From NCBI RefSeq assembly GCF_013299175.1, contig NZ_JAAFKF010000015.1, forward strand, positions 1-46,865: a DNA stretch of 46,865 nucleotides, given 5' to 3'. Position numbers and translations under genes: made by a program. The number at the start of each line of letters is the position of its first letter. Position 1 is the first letter of the stretch. This stretch comes from Sphaerotilus sp. (GTDB taxonomy: Bacteria > Pseudomonadota > Gammaproteobacteria > Burkholderiales > Burkholderiaceae_C). The notes under the pieces were generated by a model. The model was given only the letters and a program-made list of their open reading frames with translations. It did no database searches and was not told the DNA's origin. Shown piece by piece: positions 9,206-20,590 of this stretch.

Positions 9206-10424
9206 GGAAATCGAAGCCGCGGGCGGTCGGGGCGGCGCGTTCCCAGTCGCGCTGCAGCAAGCCGCGCTGCTCCGCCTGCTGCAAGGCGGCCTCGATGCTC
9301 GACAGCGGCAGCCCGGTGCGGTCGCGGAACAGGCCCAGGTCGAACCCGTCCTTCAGCCGCAGCGCGTTCAGCATGAACTCGAAAGGCAGCGCCTTGCGGC
9401 CCACCTCCTCGTCGTTGGACACCGCCTGTCCTGCCAGCGCCTTGGCCATGTACATCGCCGGCTCGCGCCAGCGCACCTGCCGCACGACCCGGTGCGGGAA
9501 GCTCAGCTTGGTGTGCGCGCCTGCACCGATGCCCAGGTAATCGCCGAACTGCCAGTAGTTCAGGTTGTGCGTGCAGCGGTGGCCGGGGCGCGCGAAGGCC
9601 GAGACCTCGTAGCGCGACAGGCCCTGCGCGCCGGTCATCGCCACGATCTGGTCCAGCATGTCGCTGGCCAGATCGTCGTCCGGCACGACGGGCGGATGCA
9701 CGGCGAACAGCGTGTTCGGCTCGATCGTCAGGTGGTAGACCGACAGGTGCGGCGGCTGCAGCGCCAGGGCGGTGCGCAGATCCTCGGCGGCCTCGGCGAG
9801 CGTCTGGCCGGGCAGGGCGTACATCAGGTCGAGGTTGAAGGTGTCGAACGCCTGCGCCGCTTCCTCGGCCGCGGCGAGCGCCTGCCCGCGGTTGTGGACA
9901 CGGCCCAGCGCCCGGAGCTTCTCGTCATCGAAGCTCTGCACGCCGATCGACAGCCGCGTCACCCCGACATGGCGGAAGGCGCGGAAACGTTCGCGCTCGA
10001 AGGTGCCGGGATTGGCCTCCAGCGTCACCTCGCAGCCCGGCGCCAGTGGCATCAGCGCCCGCACGTCGCTCAGCAGCCGCTCGATGCCTTCGGGCGAGAA
10101 CAGGCTGGGCGTGCCACCACCGATGAAGATGGACTGCACGCTGCGGCCCCAGACCAGCGGCAGCGCGGCTTCGAGGTCCGCCCGCAGCGCATCAAGGTAA
10201 GCGGCTTCCGGGTGCCCACCGCTGGCCGCCTCGTGCGAGTTGAAGTCGCAGTACGGGCACTTGCGCAGGCACCAGGGCAGGTGGATGTACAGCCCCAGCG
10301 GCGGCGGTGCGCCGAGTTGCAGCGTGCCGGACCGCAGGTAGCGCGACACCACGTCAGCGCCGTTCGCGGCCGCCGAGGTGTCCGCGGTGGCCTGGGCCGG
10401 CTGGATCGGGATGAACTCAGCCAA
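9174..10424 (-). CDS. hemW: Radical SAM haem chaperone HemW
   Basis: HemW is a membrane-associated radical SAM protein that binds haem and delivers it to respiratory enzymes; it was formerly annotated as coproporphyrinogen oxidase-like. The 416-residue protein has the cluster motif C52-x3-C56-x2-C59 in WCLRKCPYCDFNSH, the GGGTPS SAM motif, and HNLNYW, the haem-binding-type motif of HemW. The likely start is TTG at 10422-10424, overlapping the rdgB stop by several bases. The first methionine-like residues (AEFIPI) fit betaproteobacterial homologues as I recall them. A GTG at about 10352 is an alternative. Confidence 0.92.
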   Translation of the reverse strand: MAEFIPIQPAQATADTSAAANGADVVSRYLRSGTLQLGAPPPLGLYIHLPWCLRKCPYCDFNSHEAASGGHPEAAYLDALRADLEAALPLVWGRSVQSIFIGGGTPSLFSPEGIERLLSDVRALMPLAPGCEVTLEANPGTFERERFRAFRHVGVTRLSIGVQSFDDEKLRALGRVHNRGQALAAAEEAAQAFDTFNLDLMYALPGQTLAEAAEDLRTALALQPPHLSVYHLTIEPNTLFAVHPPVVPDDDLASDMLDQIVAMTGAQGLSRYEVSAFARPGHRCTHNLNYWQFGDYLGIGAGAHTKLSFPHRVVRQVRWREPAMYMAKALAGQAVSNDEEVGRKALPFEFMLNALRLKDGFDLGLFRDRTGLPLSSIEAALQQAEQRGLLQRDWERAAPTARGFDFLSDLQGLFLA

Positions 10425-11079
10425 GCTGCCAGACCTCGCGCATCAGGGTCAACATCTGCGCACAGGCCAGGGCGCGGTGGCTCCGGGCGTTCTTGACCGC
10501 GCTGGGCATCTCGGCGGCAGTCAGTCCCTGGGCCGGGACGAACATCAGCGGGTCGTAGCCGAAGCCACCCGTGCCGCGGCGCTCGGCCAGGATCTCGCCC
10601 TCCCAGCGCCCGAAGGCGATCAGCGGCTCGGGATCCTCCGCCGACCGCACGGCCACCAGCGCGCAGACGAAGCGGGCGCGGCGGGTGGCGACGCCGTTCC
10701 CTGCGGCGGTGGCCAGTGCGGCGAGCAGCTTGCGGTTGTTGGCCTCGTCCTGCAGCGCGCGCCGGGCTTCGCGGTCGATCCCGTCAGGGAATGCGACCTC
10801 GGCATACACGGCCGACTGCACGCCCGGCGCCCCGCCCAGCGCGTCCACGCACAGGCCGGAGTCGTCCGAGATCGCCGGCAAGCCGCTGGCCGCTGCCGCG
10901 TGGCGGGCCTTGGCGAGCGCGTTCTCGATGAAGGTGTGGTGCGGCTCTTCGGCCTCCGGGATGCCGAGCGCACCTTGCGTGACCAGCTCGACCGACACCG
11001 GCGCCAGCAGCGCGCCCAGCTCCTTCAGCTTCTTGGCGTTGTTGGACGCCAGCACCAGACGGTGACGCAGCTCGGCCAT
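10417..11079 (-). CDS. rdgB: dITP/XTP pyrophosphatase
   Basis: RdgB hydrolyses non-canonical purine triphosphates (dITP, XTP), keeping them out of DNA. The Ham1/RdgB fold is clear over 220 residues: LVLASNNAKKLKEL near the start, SDDSGLCVDALGGAPGVQSA, GTGGFGYDPLMF, and the closing KNARSHRALA. ATG 11079 lies four bases after the rph stop; an upstream GTG at 11091 overlapping rph is a possible alternative. It is part of the minus-strand run kinase-PP2C-rph-rdgB-hemW. Confidence 0.95.
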   Translation of the reverse strand: MAELRHRLVLASNNAKKLKELGALLAPVSVELVTQGALGIPEAEEPHHTFIENALAKARHAAAASGLPAISDDSGLCVDALGGAPGVQSAVYAEVAFPDGIDREARRALQDEANNRKLLAALATAAGNGVATRRARFVCALVAVRSAEDPEPLIAFGRWEGEILAERRGTGGFGYDPLMFVPAQGLTAAEMPSAVKNARSHRALACAQMLTLMREVWQLG

Positions 11080-11083
11080 GGCC

Positions 11084-11821
11084 TCAACCACCGATCGGTG
11101 CGGCCAGCGCCTGCCGCTGCAGGGCGACCAGTTCGCGGATGCCCTTGTCCGCCAGGCCGATCAGCGTGTCCATCTCGGCGCGGCTGAACGGCGTGCCCTC
11201 GGCTGTGCCCTGCACTTCGACAAAGCCGCCGGAGCCGGTCATCACGACGTTCATGTCGGTGTCGCAGGCCGAGTCCTCGACGTACTCCAGGTCCAGCAGC
11301 GCCGCGCCATCCAGCAGCCCCACCGAGATGGCGGCGACGTGGTCGCGGATCGGCGTCTCGGTGATCAGTCCTTGTGCCAGCAGCATCGCCACGGCGTCCT
11401 GGGCGGCGACGAACGCGCCGGTGATGGCGGCGGTGCGGGTGCCACCATCGGCCTGCAGCACGTCGCAGTCGATCGTGATCGTGCGCTCGCCCAGCTTCTT
11501 CAGGTCGAACACGCTGCGCAGCGAGCGGCCGATGAGGCGCTGGATCTCCTGCGTGCGGCCGGTCTGCTTGCCCTTGGCGGCTTCGCGGGCGCTGCGGGTG
11601 TGGGTGGCGCGGGGGAGCATGCCGTATTCGGCCGTGACCCAGCCTTCGCCCGAGCCTTTCTTGTGCGGCGGCACGCGCGCTTCGACCGACGCGGTACACA
11701 GCACCTTGGTGTCCCCGAAGGCGATCAGCACCGAGCCTTCGGCGTGCTTGGTGTAGCCGCGGGTGATCTGGACGGGGCGCAGGGCGTCGGAGGCACGGTC
11801 GTTCGGGCGGGAGGTGGTCAT
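11084..11821 (-). CDS. rph: Ribonuclease PH
   Basis: RNase PH is a phosphorolytic 3'-exoribonuclease that trims tRNA precursors. The 245 residues match the family in length and motifs: [42 protein letters not shown], the [15 protein letters not shown] block and [17 protein letters not shown], ending in a typical [14 protein letters not shown] helix. It lies 30 bases downstream of the PP2C gene and four bases upstream of rdgB. Confidence 0.97.
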   Translation of the reverse strand: MTTSRPNDRASDALRPVQITRGYTKHAEGSVLIAFGDTKVLCTASVEARVPPHKKGSGEGWVTAEYGMLPRATHTRSAREAAKGKQTGRTQEIQRLIGRSLRSVFDLKKLGERTITIDCDVLQADGGTRTAAITGAFVAAQDAVAMLLAQGLITETPIRDHVAAISVGLLDGAALLDLEYVEDSACDTDMNVVMTGSGGFVEVQGTAEGTPFSRAEMDTLIGLADKGIRELVALQRQALAAPIGG

Positions 11822-11851
11822 GGGGTTCCGTGTTCTGCGTTCTGTGTTTTG

Positions 11852-12766
11852 TTAGCTGCGCTTCTGGGCGCTGCGCTTGATGGCTTCGTTGATCTCGCGG
11901 ATCGAGCGTTCGATCTCGGCTTCGTCGAGCAGGTCGTCCGGGTTGCCGACACCGGCTCCCGCCTGGATGGTGGACGCGAACACGTCGTCGCCGAGCGCGT
12001 CGGTCTCGATGCCGGTGAGGGTCTCGTCGTCCTCGGCGGACTCCCACTCGACGGCGATCACGGTCACGTTGTCGCTCTTCTCGCCGGCGATGCGCAGGGC
12101 GCGTTCCACCAGATCGGGCGCAGCTTCGGTGATCGCCCCGGTGGCGAGGGTGCGGGTGATGGTGTCGTCGTCCACCGCGCCCCACAGCCCGTCCGAGCAC
12201 AGCAGCAGCTTGTCGCCCGGCTGCAGCGTCACGGGACCGACCAGGTCGATCACGGGCTTGCCCGGACTGCCCAGGCAGGTGAACAGCACGTTGCGGTTGA
12301 CCTTGTCGCCCAGCGGCACGACGCCGTTGAGCGACTCCTGCAGCTCGGAATACGAGTGGTCGCGGGTGCGGGCCTGCAGCCGGCCGCCGCGCACGAGGTA
12401 GAGCCGCGAGTCGCCGCAGTGCGCCCAGTAGGCGTCGCGGCCCTGCAGGATGCAGGCGACGACGGTCGTGCGCGGGGTGTCGAGCAGGGCGCGCTCGGTG
12501 GCGTAGCGGATGAGCGCGTGGTGACCGGCGAGGATGGATTCGGTCAGGAAGCGGCGCGGCTCGCGGATGACCGGCTTGGCGTCGCGCTGGAACATGCCGG
12601 CCATGGTCTGGAGCGACATCTGCGACGCCACTTCCCCTTCCGGGTGGCCGCCCATGCCGTCGGCGAGCGCGAACAGACCGGAGTCACGGGTGTAGCAGTA
12701 CCCCATGCGGTCTTCGTTCTTCTCGCGCCCGCCGCGGCGGCTGATCTGGTAGACGGAAAAGCGCAT
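11852..12766 (-). CDS. PP2C-type Ser/Thr protein phosphatase
   Basis: The 304 residues carry a PP2C domain with metal-binding residues in NEDR (17-20) and LADGMGGHPEGE (aspartate 36), HCGDSRLYLVR, CSDGLWGAVDDDTI and the final EKSDNVTVIAVEW. An acidic C-terminal tail of about 75 residues follows. It probably reverses phosphorylation by the kinase encoded immediately upstream. ATG 12766 (MRFSVYQISRRG) matches the family start. A GTG at 12811 that overlaps the kinase stop would add 15 residues and imply coupling, and cannot be ruled out. The rph gene follows after 30 bases. Confidence 0.93.
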   Translation of the reverse strand: MRFSVYQISRRGGREKNEDRMGYCYTRDSGLFALADGMGGHPEGEVASQMSLQTMAGMFQRDAKPVIREPRRFLTESILAGHHALIRYATERALLDTPRTTVVACILQGRDAYWAHCGDSRLYLVRGGRLQARTRDHSYSELQESLNGVVPLGDKVNRNVLFTCLGSPGKPVIDLVGPVTLQPGDKLLLCSDGLWGAVDDDTITRTLATGAITEAAPDLVERALRIAGEKSDNVTVIAVEWESAEDDETLTGIETDALGDDVFASTIQAGAGVGNPDDLLDEAEIERSIREINEAIKRSAQKRS

Positions 12767-12807
12767 GGACAAGGGTTCCAGGGAAGAAGCGGGTGCGGCG
12801 GCCAGGC

Positions 12808-13776
12808 TCACGCCTTGGCGCCGGACTTGATGTTTTCAAGCTGCAGCTTCAGGCGTTCACTGAAACTGAGCTTGGTGTAGCGGCGTTCGGTTTCCCTGGA
12901 AAGTTCTTTTTGCAGCGCGAACACGCTTTGCGGGCGTGCGAGCGGATCCAGCGACATGCACCACTCCGTCACCTCGATGAGGTTGTCCGAGTAGACATTG
13001 CGCAGACGCGACAGCGACAGACTCAGGCGGTCTTTCTCGATGCGCTGGGGGGCGTCGTTGGGCGGGTAGCCTTGCATGCAGGCGTAGATGCACGCGCCGA
13101 TGGCGTAGATGTCGGTCCACGGCCCCAGCGAGCCGTCGCGGCGGTACATCTCGGGCGCGGCGAAACCGGGGGTGTACATCGGCCGGATGAAGTTGCCTTC
13201 CTTCGACAGCACTTCACGGGCGGCGCCGAAGTCGAGCATCACCGCCTTGTTCTCGTTGGTGATGAAGATGTTGGCCGGCTTGATGTCCAGGTGCAGCATC
13301 TTGTGCTGGTGGACGATGCGCAGGCCGCGCAGGATCTCGTCGAACAGGCTGCGGATGGTGGATTCGCGGAACACCTTGTCGCGCTTGAGGTCGCGGGCGG
13401 TGACGATGAAGTCCTGCAGCGTGTCGCCCTGCAGGTAGTTCATCACCATGTAGACCGTCTCGTTCTCGCGGAAGAAGTTCAGCACCGAGACGACGCTCTG
13501 GTGGCTGATCTGCGCGAGCGAGCGGCCTTCCTCGAAGAAGCTCTTCAGGCCGAGGCGGTAGAGCGGCTGCTTCTCGGGCTTGACGCGCGGAATCAGCTCG
13601 CCCGCGGAGCGTTCGGCCAGCGAAGAGGGGAGGTATTCCTTGAGTGCCACCAGCCGGCGCTCGGCGTCCTCGGCGAGGTAGACGACCCCGAATCCGCCCG
13701 CTGCCAGCTTGCGGATGATCTGGTAGCCCCCCACCACAGTGCCGGGCGGCAGCGGGGCGGGTTTTTGCTTTGACAT
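12808..13776 (-). CDS. Hanks-type Ser/Thr protein kinase
   Basis: A 322-residue soluble eukaryotic-type kinase. The glycine loop KLAAGGFGVVYLA (23-35), lysine 46 in VALKEYLP, the catalytic loop HLDIKPANI (162-170) and DFG (182-184) are all present. The catalytic loop reads HLD rather than HRD, so it is a non-RD kinase and probably not regulated by activation-loop phosphorylation in the usual way. No transmembrane segment or sensor domain is visible; the C-terminal 40 residues are outside the kinase fold. ATG 13776 was chosen. The gene is followed by a PP2C phosphatase and is divergent from yicC across only 29 bases. Confidence 0.93.
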   Translation of the reverse strand: MSKQKPAPLPPGTVVGGYQIIRKLAAGGFGVVYLAEDAERRLVALKEYLPSSLAERSAGELIPRVKPEKQPLYRLGLKSFFEEGRSLAQISHQSVVSVLNFFRENETVYMVMNYLQGDTLQDFIVTARDLKRDKVFRESTIRSLFDEILRGLRIVHQHKMLHLDIKPANIFITNENKAVMLDFGAAREVLSKEGNFIRPMYTPGFAAPEMYRRDGSLGPWTDIYAIGACIYACMQGYPPNDAPQRIEKDRLSLSLSRLRNVYSDNLIEVTEWCMSLDPLARPQSVFALQKELSRETERRYTKLSFSERLKLQLENIKSGAKA

Positions 13777-13805
13777 AATCGTATTTTGATTGGGCGAAAT
13801 CCGCG

Positions 13806-14738
13806 ATGTCAGTTTACAGCATGACCGGTTATGCCAGCGCCTCCTCCAGCGCGCTGCCCGAGGCCGGGGAACACACCGAGAACACTGCCGCACCAGCGGG
13901 ATCCGCAGGATCGGTCACGGTGGAACTGCGCTCCGTGAACAGCCGCTTCCTGGATCTGGCGCTGCGCCTGCCCGACGAATTCCGGTCGCTGGAGCCGGCG
14001 CTGCGCGAGCTGCTCACCCGGGCCTTCAAGCGCGGCAAGATCGAGCTGCGCCTGAACCCGGACCGCGCGCCCGACGCGGCGGCGGAGCTGCCGCACCCCG
14101 AGCAGCTCGCCCGGCTGGCGGCGCTGCAGGTGGCCGTGCGGTCGCAACTGCGGGACGCGCAGTTGATGTCGGTGCATGAGGTGCTGCAGTGGTGCCGCAG
14201 CACGGCGCCGGTGGTGGTGCTCGACGAACCTGCACTGGCCGCGGCGCGGGTGTGCATCGAGCGGCTGGGGGAGGCCCGCGCCCGCGAAGGCGAGCGGCTG
14301 GTGGCGATCCTGATGGAGCGGGTCGAGCACCTGCGCGGCTTGGCGGCCCAGGCGGCGCCGTTGCTGCCGCAGGTCGTGGCGCGCCAGCAGCAGCGTTTTC
14401 TGGAACGCTGGCACGAAGCCCTCGCCACGGCCGGCGCCAACCAGAGCGTGTCCGCACAATCGCTGGCCGAGCGGGCGATGTCGGAAGCGGCGGCGTTCGC
14501 GATCCGCATCGACGTGGCGGAAGAGCTGGGCCGTCTGGGCGCCCACCTCGACGAGATCACCCGGCTGCTGCGCAAGGGCGGCGAGCTGGGCAAGCGGCTC
14601 GACTTCCTGATCCAGGAACTGCACCGCGAGGCGAACACGCTCGGCTCGAAGTCCGCTGCGCTGGAGCTGACGCAGATTTCGGTGGAGATGAAGGTCGCGA
14701 TCGAGCAGATGCGCGAGCAGGTGCAGAACATCGAATAA
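13806..14738 (+). CDS. yicC: YicC family endoribonuclease
   Basis: A 310-residue YicC protein. The family markers are MTGYA at the start, VELRSVNSRFLDLALRLPDEFRSLE, KRGKIELRLN, the conserved IRIDVAEELGRLGAHLDEITRLL, and RLDFLIQELHREANTLGSKS near the end. YicC proteins have been described as RNA-cleaving stress-linked proteins. Residues 20-34 are a small insertion of low complexity. Only 29 bases separate it from the divergent kinase gene, so the control regions must overlap. A hairpin terminator follows. Confidence 0.95.
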   Translation: MSVYSMTGYASASSSALPEAGEHTENTAAPAGSAGSVTVELRSVNSRFLDLALRLPDEFRSLEPALRELLTRAFKRGKIELRLNPDRAPDAAAELPHPEQLARLAALQVAVRSQLRDAQLMSVHEVLQWCRSTAPVVVLDEPALAAARVCIERLGEARAREGERLVAILMERVEHLRGLAAQAAPLLPQVVARQQQRFLERWHEALATAGANQSVSAQSLAERAMSEAAAFAIRIDVAEELGRLGAHLDEITRLLRKGGELGKRLDFLIQELHREANTLGSKSAALELTQISVEMKVAIEQMREQVQNIE

Positions 14739-14764
14739 ACGTTGAAGCGTCGCACCGTTGAATG

Positions 14765-14792
14765 AAAAAGGCCACCCGAGGGTGGCCTTTTT
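14765..14792. terminator. Bidirectional terminator between yicC and icd
   Basis: AAAAAGGCCACCC and its perfect inverse GGGTGGCCTTTTT flank a two-base loop. The A-run on one side and the T-run on the other make it usable from both directions, fitting its place between two convergent genes. Confidence 0.92.
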
Positions 14793-14813
14793 GTTGCCCC
14801 TGCGGGCTGGGCG

Positions 14814-17051
<2,238 letters not shown>

Positions 17052-17190
17052 TCACGAATCTCCGGAGGTTCTGCTGAAACGGTGTGTCTGCGGCGGCAGG
17101 GCCGCACGGGCTGTATTGTCGTTGTGTCTGCCGACATCGGGGACAATTGCACGCCCGCCGCTTCCCGAGCGCCAGCCCTGCGAGTCCGCC

Positions 17191-17838
17191 GTGCCCCAAT
17201 CTGTCACATCTTTGCCTGCCGATTATCCCGGCAATCTCTACGTCGTCGCCGCTCCGTCGGGCGCCGGCAAGTCCAGCCTCGTCAAGGCCCTGCTGGAGAT
17301 CGACACCCGCCTGATGGTGTCGATCTCGCACACCACCCGCGCGCCTCGGGGCCAGGAGGAACACGGCCGCGAGTACTGGTTCGTGACGCCCGATGCCTTC
17401 GGCCAGATGATCGACCACGGCGACTTCTTCGAGTGGGCGGAGGTCCACGGCAACCGCTACGGCACCTCGCGCGCCGCGATGGAGCAGCGCCTGCGCGACG
17501 GGCACGATGTCGTGCTGGAGATCGACTTCCAGGGCGCGCTGCAGATCAAGCGCATCTTCCCGAGCGCCGTGCTGATCTTCATCCTGCCGCCGTCGTGGGA
17601 AGAGCTGAACCGCCGCCTGTGCCGCCGCGGCGAGGACACGCCCGAAGTCATCGCGCAACGCATGGTCAACGCCCGGCACGAGGTTGCGCAGGCGCGACAC
17701 TTCGACTACATCGTCGTCAATGCCCTGTTCGAGACCGCCCTGTTCGACTTGAAAACCATCGTCCACGCGCAGCGGTTAAAATATTCGACCCAGCGCCTCA
17801 GCCGCCCGGCTGTGTTCGACGCCCTTCAACTGTCTTGA
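17191..17838 (+). CDS. gmk: Guanylate kinase
   Basis: Gmk phosphorylates GMP to GDP. The 215-residue protein has the P-loop [10 protein letters not shown], the GMP-binding [22 protein letters not shown] and [11 protein letters not shown], and the lid segment [18 protein letters not shown]. The frame is open further upstream, but similarity starts near [11 protein letters not shown] 17191 gives a normal-length protein. It heads the gmk-rpoZ-spoT arrangement conserved in proteobacteria, linking guanine nucleotide supply with (p)ppGpp synthesis. Confidence 0.95.
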   Translation: MPQSVTSLPADYPGNLYVVAAPSGAGKSSLVKALLEIDTRLMVSISHTTRAPRGQEEHGREYWFVTPDAFGQMIDHGDFFEWAEVHGNRYGTSRAAMEQRLRDGHDVVLEIDFQGALQIKRIFPSAVLIFILPPSWEELNRRLCRRGEDTPEVIAQRMVNARHEVAQARHFDYIVVNALFETALFDLKTIVHAQRLKYSTQRLSRPAVFDALQLS

Positions 17839-17871
17839 CCGACTCCTCACCCGCGGAAGCACGCTCCCACC

Positions 17872-18075
17872 ATGGCCCGTATCACTGTCGAAGACTGTCT
17901 GCTGAAGATCCCCAACCGCTTCCAACTGGTGCTCGCCGCCACCTACCGCGCCCGCATGCTGAGCCAGGGCCATGCCCCCAAGGTCGAGACGAAGAACAAG
18001 CCCGGCGTGACCGCGCTGCGCGAAATCGCCGCCGGCGTGGTGGGCATCGAGATGCTGCGCAAGGTGCCGACCTGA
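17872..18075 (+). CDS. rpoZ: RNA polymerase omega subunit
   Basis: The 67-residue omega subunit helps RNA polymerase assembly and forms part of a ppGpp-binding site. [23 protein letters not shown] and [14 protein letters not shown] are the family signature. It is only 33 bases after gmk and 88 bases before spoT, as in many proteobacteria. Confidence 0.97.
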   Translation: MARITVEDCLLKIPNRFQLVLAATYRARMLSQGHAPKVETKNKPGVTALREIAAGVVGIEMLRKVPT

Positions 18076-18163
18076 GGTGATGTCGAGTCGATTCTGACCC
18101 GCAGGCTGTCGGGCATCGACCACACGGTGCCCGGCCTGCTGCGAGACGCGCTAGAGTCAATCC

Positions 18164-20590
18164 ATGGTGTCCCGCACAGCCGATGTCCTGCGCCGCATGT
18201 TCTTCTCGTCCTGGCGACGCGAAGGCAAGCCCGAGTCCACCGAGTCCGAGCCGTTCCCGGACACGCAGCCCAGCGATCCCGCTGACCTGTCCGAGGCGTC
18301 CACCACCGCGGACACAGCGGTAAAGAGCAAGCCGCGTGCCAAACCCGGCAAGCCGCACCGCCCAGTGATCGAGCAGGTGCCGGGGGCGCATGGCGCGAGC
18401 GCAGCATCCTTCGCGGTACTCACCGCCAAGCTCGATTACCTTGACGAAGCCGATGTCCGCCGCGTGCGCGAGGCCTACCGCTTCGCCGACCAGGCCCACC
18501 TCGGCCAGTTCCGCGCCAGCGGCGAGCCGTACATCACCCACCCGATCGCGGTCGCCGGACTCTGCGCCGACTGGAAGCTCGATGCCCAGGCCATCATGGC
18601 GGCGTTGATGCACGACGCGATGGAGGACTGCGGCGTCACCAAGGCCGAACTCGTCGAGCGGTTCGGCACGCCCACCGCCGAGATCGTCGATGGCCTGACC
18701 AAGCTCGACAAGCTGCAGTTCTCGACCCGCGAGGAGTCGCAGGCCGAGTCCTTCCGCAAGATGCTGCTGGCGATGGCGCGCGACGTGCGCGTCATCCTGA
18801 TCAAGCTCGCCGACCGGATGCACAACATGCGGACGATGGGTGCGATGGCGGCGAACAAGCGTGGCCGCATCGCCCGCGAGACGCTGGAGATCTACGCCCC
18901 GATCGCGCACCGGCTGGGCCTGAACCAGTGCTACCGGGAGCTGCAGGAACTCTCGTTCAGCTATCTGCAGCCCTGGCGCCATGCGGCCCTGTCGCGTGCG
19001 GTGGACAAGGCACGCGGCCACCGCCGCGACATGGTCGATCGCGTGCGCGACGAGGTCGAAATCTCGCTGACGCAGGCCGAGGTGCCGGCGCAGGTCTACG
19101 GCCGCGAGAAGACCGTCCACTCGATCTACACCAAGATGCGCGAGAAGCACCTGAGCTTTGCCCAGGTGAGCGACGTGTTCGGCTTCCGGCTGGTCGTGGG
19201 CACGCTACCGGAGTGTTATCTCGCGCTGGGTGTGCTGCACCAGTTGTACAAGCCGGTGCCGGGTCGCTTCAAGGACTACATCGCCATCCCCAAGGCCAAC
19301 GGCTACCAGTCGCTGCACACCACGGTGGTCAGCCCGGTCGGCACGGCGGTCGAGTTCCAGATCCGCACCGCGGCGATGCACGCCGTGGCCGAAGCGGGGA
19401 TCGCGGCCCACTGGATGTACAAGACCGGCGGTGGCAGCGAACCCCCGGACACCAAGCACCTCGGCACGCTGTGGCTGCAGTCCCTCGTGGACATCCAGAG
19501 CGAGACCCGCGATTCGGCCGAGTTCCTCGAACACGTCAAGATCGACCTGTTCCCGGAGTCGATCTATGTCTTCACGCCGCAGAGCAAGATTCTGGCGCTG
19601 CCGCGCGGCGCCACGCCGGTGGACTTCGCCTATGCGATCCACTCGCGTGTGGGCGACCACTGCGTGGCGGCGCGGGTCAACGGTGAGCCCGTGGCGCTGC
19701 GCACCGAGCTGAACTCGGGCGACGTGGTCGAGATCATCACCGCGCCGTCCGCGCGTCCCAATCCGGCCTGGCTCAACTTCGTCCGCACCGGCAAGGCGCG
19801 CTCCAAGATCCGCCACTACCTGAAGAACATGGAGGCCGAGGAGTCCTACGACCTCGGCCTGAAGCTGCTGGCCCAGGCGCTGCGCACCGAAGGGCTGCAA
19901 CTGCCTGGTGTCGATGACAGCAGCCTGAACGAGCTGGACGCGGCCTTGTGGCAATCGCTGGTGCGCTGGAGTGGCAACCGCAACCGGCGCGAGCTGCTCA
20001 CCGACATCGGGCTGGGCCGCAAGATTGCCGTCATCGTGGCCAAGCGCATGGCGCGCAAGATGGTCGAGCAGGGCCGCCGACCGGATGCGCTCACGCTCAG
20101 CATGGGCCGCTACGCCACTGACCAGGAAGCCCCCACGCAGGGCACCGTGGTCATCGACGGCAGCGAGAACGCCACGATCCAGCTCGCCACCTGCTGCCAG
20201 CCGATCCCGGGTGACGAGATCGTCGGCTACCTCGGTCGCGGCGAAGGGCTGACGGTCCACACCAGCGACTGCTCGGTGGGCAAACGGCATTTCGAGCGTG
20301 ACCCCGAGCGTTGGCTGGGGGTCGAGTGGGCCGAGCAGCCGGCGCGGGCGTTCCGCACGGCGGTAGGAGTGCTGGTCCACAACGGCAAGGGCGTGCTGGC
20401 CGAGGTGGCGCAGGCCGTCAGCCAGGCCGAAGCCGACATCGCCCACATCGACATGGACCCGACCCGCGCGGACGAGACCTCCGAGCTGAAGCTCACGCTG
20501 GCCGTGCGCGACCGGCAGCACCTGGCGGATGTGCTGCGCGTGGTGCGGCGCTGTCCGTCGGTGGTGCGGGTGGCGCGCGTCAAGCCTTGA
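18164..20590 (+). CDS. spoT: Bifunctional (p)ppGpp synthetase/hydrolase, RelA/SpoT family
   Basis: An 808-residue stringent-response enzyme. After a low-complexity N-terminus (1-80) come the HD hydrolase domain with HD at 150-151 and ED at 154-155 (both intact), and the synthetase domain with DVFGFRLVV and R368-F-K-D371 followed by IPKANGYQSLHT. The RFKD form of that motif is the one found in bifunctional Rel/SpoT enzymes rather than RelA. TGS (from about 460, PESIYVFTPQ), a CC-type zinc-finger region (TCCQPIPGDE) and a C-terminal ACT domain follow. The intact HD residues predict an active hydrolase. It is the third gene of gmk-rpoZ-spoT and converges with greB. Confidence 0.96.
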   Translation: MVSRTADVLRRMFFSSWRREGKPESTESEPFPDTQPSDPADLSEASTTADTAVKSKPRAKPGKPHRPVIEQVPGAHGASAASFAVLTAKLDYLDEADVRRVREAYRFADQAHLGQFRASGEPYITHPIAVAGLCADWKLDAQAIMAALMHDAMEDCGVTKAELVERFGTPTAEIVDGLTKLDKLQFSTREESQAESFRKMLLAMARDVRVILIKLADRMHNMRTMGAMAANKRGRIARETLEIYAPIAHRLGLNQCYRELQELSFSYLQPWRHAALSRAVDKARGHRRDMVDRVRDEVEISLTQAEVPAQVYGREKTVHSIYTKMREKHLSFAQVSDVFGFRLVVGTLPECYLALGVLHQLYKPVPGRFKDYIAIPKANGYQSLHTTVVSPVGTAVEFQIRTAAMHAVAEAGIAAHWMYKTGGGSEPPDTKHLGTLWLQSLVDIQSETRDSAEFLEHVKIDLFPESIYVFTPQSKILALPRGATPVDFAYAIHSRVGDHCVAARVNGEPVALRTELNSGDVVEIITAPSARPNPAWLNFVRTGKARSKIRHYLKNMEAEESYDLGLKLLAQALRTEGLQLPGVDDSSLNELDAALWQSLVRWSGNRNRRELLTDIGLGRKIAVIVAKRMARKMVEQGRRPDALTLSMGRYATDQEAPTQGTVVIDGSENATIQLATCCQPIPGDEIVGYLGRGEGLTVHTSDCSVGKRHFERDPERWLGVEWAEQPARAFRTAVGVLVHNGKGVLAEVAQAVSQAEADIAHIDMDPTRADETSELKLTLAVRDRQHLADVLRVVRRCPSVVRVARVKP

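Noticed and set aside
13774-13779. CATAAT as a -10 hexamer for yicC
   Set aside because: No convincing -35 lies at a usable distance, and the site overlaps the kinase start codon, so it is not listed as a promoter.
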